Below are positions 59,533-64,000 of a stretch of 64,000 nucleotides of DNA, piece by piece (position 1 is the first letter of the stretch; every line of letters begins with the position of its first letter). The translations under genes were made by a program, and so were the position numbers. The notes under the pieces were generated by a model. That model searched no databases. It saw only the letters and a program-made list of their open reading frames with translations, and had not been told where the DNA came from. The stretch is from Leucobacter sp042726155 (GTDB lineage Bacteria; Actinomycetota; Actinomycetes; Actinomycetales; Microbacteriaceae), in NCBI RefSeq assembly GCF_042726155.1, contig NZ_JBHXHV010000001.1, positions 682,001-746,000 on the forward strand, given 5' to 3'.

Positions 59533-60927
59533 ATGAGCGACTACATCGATCTCACCGGTGCCGAGCAGAGCTTCGGCGACACCGAGGCGCAGCGCGAGGT
59601 GCGCAGCAACGATCGCGAGTACGTCTTCCACTCGTGGTCGGCGCAGGGCGCGATCAACCCGCTGCCCGTGGCCAAGGGTGAGGGCGTGCGCTTCTGGGAT
59701 TACGACGGTACTGAGTACCTCGACTTCTCGTCGCAGCTCGTCAACCTGAACCTGGGGCACCAGCACCCCGGGCTTGTCAAGGCGATTCAAGATCAGGCCG
59801 GGCGTCTCGCGACGATCCAGCCCGCGATGGCAAATGACGTGCGCGGCGAGCTGGCGAAGCGCATTGTGGAGCACTCGTTCGAGGGCGCCCGCTCGGTGTT
59901 CTTCACCAACGGCGGCGCTGACGCGGTCGAGTACGCCGTGCGCATGGCGCGCCACCACACCGGGCGCCAGAAGGTGCTCGCGCGGTACCGCTCGTACCAC
60001 GGCTCGACCTCAACGGCGATCACGCTGACGGGTGAACCGCGCCGCTGGGCGAACGGCACGCTCGACGCGGGCGTCGTCCACTTCCACGGCCCGTACCCCT
60101 ACCGTTCGGTCTTCTACTCGGAGACCCCCGAGCAAGAGACGGAGCGCGCACTCGCGCACCTGCGCTCGACTATCGAGCTAGAGGGGCCCGCGACGATCGC
60201 CGCGATCATCCTGGAGAGCGTGACGGGCACGAACGGCATCCTGATTCCGACGCCCGGCTATCTCGCTGGCGTGCGCGCACTGTGCGACGAGTTCGGCATC
60301 CTGCTGATCGCCGACGAGGTCATGGCTGGCTTCGGCCGCACCGGGCACTGGTTCGCCTTCCAGGCGTTCGACGTGAAGCCCGACCTCATCACCTTCGCGA
60401 AGGGCGTCAACTCGGGCTACGTGCCCCTGGGCGGCGTGGTCATCTCTGAGGCCGTGCACAACACCTTCGATCAGAAGCCGTTCCCGGGCGGGCTCACCTA
60501 CAGCGGGCACCCGCTCGGTGCGGCGGCCGGTGTCGCGACCTTCGACATCTTCGAGGAAGAGGGCATCCTCGAGCGCGTGCGCGACCTCGGGGAGCGCGTC
60601 GTGGCGCCGCGTCTGCGCGAGATCGCGGAAAAGCACCCTGCGGTCGGCGAGGTGCGCGGCACAGGGCTGTTCTGGGCGATCGAGCTGGTGAAGGATCGCG
60701 ATACGCGCGAGCCCCTCATCCCGTTCAACGCGGCTGGCGAGGCTGCGGCCCCGTTCAACGCCGTGGTGGCCGCGTGCAAGCAGGCCGGCCTGTGGCCGTT
60801 TGCCGCGGGCAACCGCCTGCAGGTGGCGCCGCCGCTGATTATTTCGGAAGCGGACCTCGTTCGCGGCCTCGACATCATCGACGAGGCCCTCTCGGTCGCC
60901 GACACCTACTACGAGGGCAAGATCTAA
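59533..60927 (+). CDS. Class III aminotransferase (beta-amino acid:keto acid type)
   Basis: 464 aa. SWSAQGAINPLPVAKGEG at the N-terminus, FFTNGGADAVEYAVRMAR (PLP phosphate), RYRSYHGST, LLIADEVMAGFGRTG with the PLP Asp, and the Schiff-base Lys in LITFAKGVNSGYVPLGG. ATG 59533 is 13 bases after the mmsA stop with AAGGAG 10 bases upstream. It would yield the semialdehyde used by MmsA. Omega-amino acid:pyruvate and taurine-type transaminases share these motifs, so the substrate is inferred from the neighbour. Confidence 0.88.
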   Translation: MSDYIDLTGAEQSFGDTEAQREVRSNDREYVFHSWSAQGAINPLPVAKGEGVRFWDYDGTEYLDFSSQLVNLNLGHQHPGLVKAIQDQAGRLATIQPAMANDVRGELAKRIVEHSFEGARSVFFTNGGADAVEYAVRMARHHTGRQKVLARYRSYHGSTSTAITLTGEPRRWANGTLDAGVVHFHGPYPYRSVFYSETPEQETERALAHLRSTIELEGPATIAAIILESVTGTNGILIPTPGYLAGVRALCDEFGILLIADEVMAGFGRTGHWFAFQAFDVKPDLITFAKGVNSGYVPLGGVVISEAVHNTFDQKPFPGGLTYSGHPLGAAAGVATFDIFEEEGILERVRDLGERVVAPRLREIAEKHPAVGEVRGTGLFWAIELVKDRDTREPLIPFNAAGEAAAPFNAVVAACKQAGLWPFAAGNRLQVAPPLIISEADLVRGLDIIDEALSVADTYYEGKI

Positions 60928-60944
60928 TACCCCTCTACCCACCC

Positions 60945-61213
60945 CTCGCGGGGGGGGCAAATTTGGCCACAAAAAAACCCAATTTGGGGGAAAATTGAAA
61001 CCCCCCGGGGGGGGTGTGGTTTGGGGGGGCATGTGTGCCGGGGGTGGGGGGCNNNNNNNNNNAAACAACGCGGCCATCAACAACACCCCACCAACCCCCC
61101 CCTCGGGGGTGACCAAATTCCCACAAAAAATCTCCCGATTTGGTCGAAAATTGCTCACCCGCGAGGGGTGTTGTGGTTAGGGGGTCATGGTTCCCGTGGT
61201 TGGGGTGCCCGGG
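60945..61213. other. Assembly gap with corrupted duplicate flanks
   Basis: Ten N occupy 61053-61062. The sequence left of the gap (about 60945-61052) is a degraded copy of the right side (about 61105-61213): both run CCCCTCG, CAAATT, CACAAAAAA, TTTGG, AAAATTG, GGGGTG, TGTGGTT and GGGGG-CATG in the same order, with long G or C runs replacing mixed bases on the left. The bases 61063-61105 similarly resemble the end of the aminotransferase gene. True genomic content here is uncertain. Confidence 0.8.
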
Positions 61214-61809
61214 GCGGGCTCGTAGCGGAGCTGCACCGCGCCCGCGCTGCCGCTGAGCGGGGGCTCGATTAGGCGCAGGTTGGTGGGGAGCGCTCCCGTC
61301 GGGAAGACCTTCTGCCCCTCGCCGAGCACGATTGGATACACCCAGAGGCAGAGCTCATCGAAGAGGCGCTCTGCGATGAGTGTCTGCACGAAGTCGATGC
61401 TGCCGACGACGTGAATCTCGCGGTGGCGCTCGCGAAGCGCGCGCACCTCTCCCGCGAGATCGTCGCCGATGCGCGTGGTGCCCTGCCAGGGGGTCGGGAG
61501 CGCAGCGTCGCGGCTCGCCACATACTTCGGCGTCGCATTGAACGTGCGCCCGATCACGTTGTCATCGTGCTGCGGCCAGTACTCCGCGAAATTCTCGTAG
61601 GTGCGTCGCCCGAGCAGCAGCGCGTCCATGCGATCGACGTACCCGAGCACGCTCTGCCCGACCATGTCGTCGTCGATCGGCGCCTGCCAGCCACCGAAGC
61701 GGAAGTTGCCCCGCGTATCCTCTTCGGCCCCGCCCGGCGCCTGCGCGACGCCGTCAAGCGTGGTGAAGAGGTCGATGATGATGCGCCCGGGACCCGTTGG
61801 TGTGGTCAT
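61177..61809 (-). CDS. Dihydrofolate reductase-family protein (RibD C-terminal type)
   Basis: 210 aa. RIIIDLFTTLDGVAQAPGG at the start, LLLGRRTYENFAEYWP in the middle, EIHVVGSIDFVQTLIAERLFDELCLWVYPIVLGEGQKVFP near the end: the pattern of stand-alone RibD_C reductases of unknown substrate (YyaP/YwjB-like). ATG 61809 has AAAGGAG 7 bases upstream. Its last codons lie at the repaired gap, so the C-terminus is less sure. It is divergent from a MarR gene, its probable regulator. Confidence 0.87.
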   Translation of the reverse strand: MTTPTGPGRIIIDLFTTLDGVAQAPGGAEEDTRGNFRFGGWQAPIDDDMVGQSVLGYVDRMDALLLGRRTYENFAEYWPQHDDNVIGRTFNATPKYVASRDAALPTPWQGTTRIGDDLAGEVRALRERHREIHVVGSIDFVQTLIAERLFDELCLWVYPIVLGEGQKVFPTGALPTNLRLIEPPLSGSAGAVQLRYEPAPGTPTTGTMTP

Positions 61810-61926
61810 CTGCGGCTCCTTTGCCTGGATCAGCGGTACTCCCGCTGCCTCGAATCGTCCTCGCAGCACCCCCGGGTGTCAAGCCGTGATGAGTTCACGC
61901 GAGCCCGCGCGCAGCAAATTGCATAG

Positions 61927-61945
61927 CACTACGATGTAAATAGTG
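61927..61945. promoter_or_regulatory. Candidate MarR operator
   Basis: CACTA (61927-61931) and its inverse TAGTG (61941-61945), 9 bases apart, lie in the 150-base gap between the divergent RibD-type and MarR genes, 15 bases before the marR start. The AT-rich centre is typical of MarR-family sites. Confidence 0.35.
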
Positions 61946-61959
61946 ATAAAGTTCCATTC

Positions 61960-62421
61960 ATGATCGAACAAGTGCCAGGTAGTGCATCAGGTGCCGATGC
62001 GTTGGCGCTTGACCTGACCCGCGTCACCGGAAGGTTCGCGCGCGTCGCTGGCCGCGTCGCGGGCGGCGGCTACTCGCTGATCGCGTGGCGCGTCCTCGCC
62101 GAGCTCGAACACTCGGGAGCGGCGCGCATCAGCTCGCTCGCGCATCAGCAGCGGGTTGCGCAGCCGTCGATGACGGGGCTCGTGCAGCGCCTCGAGAGCG
62201 AAGGATGGGTGTCGCGGAGCCCCGACCCCGACGACGGCCGCGCAACCCTCGTGAGCCTCACGCCCGCCGGCCAGATCGCACTCGATGAGTATCGGAGCAA
62301 AGCGGCCGACCGCGTTCGCCCACACCTCGAAGCGCTCTCTGAGTTCGATCGCGCCACACTCGCTCGCGCCGCCGAGCTCATGCAGCAGCTGGGCGACCGC
62401 ATCGACGACCCCTCGGGGTAG
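61960..62421 (+). CDS. MarR-family transcriptional regulator
   Basis: 153-aa winged-helix regulator: dimer helices at both ends, recognition region ISSLAHQQRVAQPSMTGLVQRLESEGWVSRSPDPDDGRATLVSLTPAG. The wing motif DPDDGR is intact. It is upstream of and in line with an MFS transporter (68-base gap) and divergent from the RibD-type reductase; it probably represses both. Its stop lies in a short tandem repeat. Confidence 0.92.
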   Translation: MIEQVPGSASGADALALDLTRVTGRFARVAGRVAGGGYSLIAWRVLAELEHSGAARISSLAHQQRVAQPSMTGLVQRLESEGWVSRSPDPDDGRATLVSLTPAGQIALDEYRSKAADRVRPHLEALSEFDRATLARAAELMQQLGDRIDDPSG

Positions 62422-62441
62422 CCGGGGTAGCCGGGGTAGCC
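62415..62441. repeat. 9-bp tandem repeat at the marR stop
   Basis: GGGGTAGCC occurs three times in contact. The marR stop TAG is within the first unit, so copy-number change would not extend the protein. Confidence 0.85.
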
Positions 62442-62489
62442 CGCCCCTCCACAACGCACAACGCACACACTCAGCACCGGGAGATTCTC

Positions 62490-63833
62490 ACGTCCACGAC
62501 AGCTCATTCCTCAGCTCCCAACCCAGCAGACACCGGATCGCACCGGCCGACCCCGCCGCAGCCGTCGAAGCCCTCGATCTGGCGCCAGCCGACCGCGGTC
62601 TGGGCGATCGCGTTCGCCTGCGCGGTCTCGTTCATGGGCATCGGATTGGTCGACCCGATCCTGCCCGCCATTAGCCATGAGCTGGGGGCGAGCCCGAGCC
62701 AGACGATGCTGCTGTTCACGAGCTACCTCTTCATTACCGGCGCGGCGATGTTCTTCACGAGCTGGGTGTCGAGCCGCATCGGCGTGAAGCGCACGCTCAT
62801 CGCCGGGCTCGTGCTCGTTGTGGTGTTCGCGGCGCTCGCGGGGGCGTCAGGCACGGTCGACGCGATCATCGGCTTCCGCGCGGGCTGGGGTCTCGGCAAT
62901 GCGCTCTTCATCTCGACGGCGCTTGCCGCGATCGTGGGCGCAGCCTCGGGCGGAGCCCGCCAGGCAATCGTGCTGTACGAGGCCGCGCTCGGCGTCGGGC
63001 TCGCGGTCGGCCCGCTCGTCGGCGGTCTGCTCGGCACGCTCTCATGGCGAGGGCCGTTCTTCGGCACCGCGGCACTGATGGCCATTGCGCTGATCGCGAT
63101 TCTCGTGCTGCTTCGCCAGCCCAAGCGCGGCTCAGACGCCGCGGCCGAACCCGCTCCCGTCGTCGAAAAAGTCTCGATCGTGGCCGGGTTCCGGGCGCTG
63201 CGCAACCCCGCCCTGCGTTCGCTGTCGATCGTCGCACTCTTCTACAACTTCGGATTCTTCGTGCTGCTGGCCTACAGCCCGTACCCAATGGAGGCCGCGG
63301 CCGCATCGCTCGGGCTCGAATTCGGCGCGCACGAACTCGGCCTCGTGTTCTTCGGCTGGGGGCTCGCCCTCGCAATTACCTCGGTGCTGGTCGCTCCGGT
63401 GCTCACCCGCCGGATCGGGCTGCGCCCCGTGCTCTTCGCCATGCTCACCGGTCTGACCGTGTGCCTGCTCCTGCTCGGTTTCTTCACGGGGAACCTCACG
63501 GGCCTCGTGGTCGTCGTGATCATCAGCGGTCTGCTGCTCGGTGTCATGAACACGGCACTCACCGAGGCGGTCATGGAGGCGACCGACCTGCCCCGCAACG
63601 TCGCCTCCTCGACATACTCGGGTGTGCGCTTCATGGGCGGTGCTGTCGCTCCGGCCGTGGCCGGCCCGATCTCCGAGGCGATGGGCGCGGGCGTACCGTA
63701 CTGGTTCGGTGCCGCTTCGATTGTCGTGGCGATGGTCGTGCTCGGCTTCGCCGGTAAGCACCTCGCGCACATCGGCCGCGCACACGAGACCGCCGTGGAA
63801 GAGGCGCAAGACATCACGGCCGGCGACGCGTAA
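62490..63833 (+). CDS. MFS multidrug-type transporter, non-canonical or miscalled start
   Basis: About 447 aa if begun at ACG 62490 (TSTTAHSSAPNPADTGSHRP), preceded by CGGGAGA 5 bases earlier. The first ATG (62634) lies in the middle of membrane segment 1 (WAIAFACAVSFMGIGLVDPI), and no ATG, GTG or TTG occurs in frame between. ATG to ACG by mutation or sequencing error at 62491 would explain this. The body is a 12-segment drug:proton antiporter-like MFS (SSRIGVKRTLIAG in loop 2-3; GSDAAAEPAPVVEK central loop). It follows the MarR gene, as in many efflux pairs. Confidence 0.8.
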   Translation, partial: TSTTAHSSAPNPADTGSHRPTPPQPSKPSIWRQPTAVWAIAFACAVSFMGIGLVDPILPAISHELGASPSQTMLLFTSYLFITGAAMFFTSWVSSRIGVKRTLIAGLVLVVVFAALAGASGTVDAIIGFRAGWGLGNALFISTALAAIVGAASGGARQAIVLYEAALGVGLAVGPLVGGLLGTLSWRGPFFGTAALMAIALIAILVLLRQPKRGSDAAAEPAPVVEKVSIVAGFRALRNPALRSLSIVALFYNFGFFVLLAYSPYPMEAAAASLGLEFGAHELGLVFFGWGLALAITSVLVAPVLTRRIGLRPVLFAMLTGLTVCLLLLGFFTGNLTGLVVVVIISGLLLGVMNTALTEAVMEATDLPRNVASSTYSGVRFMGGAVAPAVAGPISEAMGAGVPYWFGAASIVVAMVVLGFAGKHLAHIGRAHETAVEEAQDITAGDA

Positions 63834-63880
63834 CATCCGCGCTCGCGGCGTCGGTCACAATTGTCCGTCACAATAGAGGG

Positions 63881-64000
63881 ATGCCCGCGAACACGATCCC
63901 GCTCTTTCTCGACTGCGACCCCGGCATCGACGATGCCATCGCGATCGCGTATCTCCTCTGCCAGCGCGACGTCGAGATCGTGGGGATTGCCGCGAGCGGC
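63881..64000 (+). CDS. Nucleoside hydrolase, N-terminus (runs off window)
   Basis: The first 40 codons are visible. The calcium-binding signature DCDPGIDDAIAIAYLL (residues 11-26) is diagnostic of inosine-uridine preferring nucleoside N-ribohydrolases. ATG 63881 has AGAGGG directly upstream. An 8-base direct repeat (GTCACAAT at 63854 and 63867) precedes the gene. It fits the nucleoside salvage theme of the window. Confidence 0.9.
   Translation, partial: MPANTIPLFLDCDPGIDDAIAIAYLLCQRDVEIVGIAASG

Noticed and set aside
60178..61158. Open frame across the N gap on the minus strand
   Set aside because: It depends on the N run and corrupted bases and is antisense to the aminotransferase.

Overview
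The window is high-GC actinobacterial DNA, most likely from the family Microbacteriaceae; Leucobacter or a close relative is my guess, and the genus is not proven here. Genes are tightly packed, with many ATGA/GTGA start-stop overlaps. Two small paralogous proteins (54.6-55.3 kb) are of a kind I associate with Microbacteriaceae. No rRNA, tRNA, CRISPR array or transposase was seen. A 10-base N gap lies at 61,053-61,062 and its flanks look mis-assembled.

Layout. 0-1.1 kb: 3' part of thymidine phosphorylase. 1.2-2.1 kb: small orphan ORFs and a gene remnant. 2.3-8.7 kb: a seven-gene, translationally coupled plus-strand operon (MFS, cupin, GT2-like, MFS, class III aminotransferase, beta-hydroxyacid dehydrogenase, HAD phosphatase) of unknown product. 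8.8-21.0 kb, minus strand: what looks like a complete muropeptide (MurNAc) recycling operon, read from dppA leftwards: peptide-type ABC transporter, MurQ etherase, AnmK kinase, cytosolic beta-lactamase-family hydrolase, fused ABC ATPase, FAD/Fe-S D-lactate-type dehydrogenase and an RpiR/MurR regulator. The same 13-bp palindrome occurs in front of both operons, so they may form one regulon. 21.2-22.4 kb: a three-gene, lower-GC cassette with an eight-cysteine hydrophobic peptide that could be a bacteriocin or RiPP precursor. 22.4-25.2 kb: nnrD and a phosphohexomutase.

25.3-41.1 kb: amine and polyamine utilisation. It holds a PucR regulator, two flavin amine oxidases, a PotDBCA-type ABC transporter, an MHS-family symporter, an XRE-cupin regulator, a PuuB-like oxidase and a YtcJ-like amidohydrolase. 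Two 60-bp hairpin elements flank the second amine oxidase. 41.1-47.4 kb: purine nucleoside phosphorylase, a large Orn/Lys/Arg decarboxylase, an iron-box-controlled SIP-domain protein, an LpdA-type flavoprotein and a cupredoxin lipoprotein. 47.3-52.7 kb: amidase, M20 amidohydrolase, MFS and LysR, an operon for amide or N-carbamoyl compounds. 52.8-56.0 kb: housekeeping genes (RNA methyltransferase, YeaQ-type membrane protein, the paralogous pair, Maf). 56.1-60.9 kb: a second PucR divergent from mmsA and a class III aminotransferase, probably for a beta-amino acid such as beta-alanine. 61.2-64 kb: RibD-type reductase, MarR, MFS and the 5' end of a nucleoside hydrolase.

Nucleoside-salvage genes (deoA, pmmB, punA, nucleoside hydrolase) are spread across the window with catabolic modules between them. 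This suggests a core salvage neighbourhood opened up by accessory insertions. All functional statements come from motif and family recognition; no database search was run.
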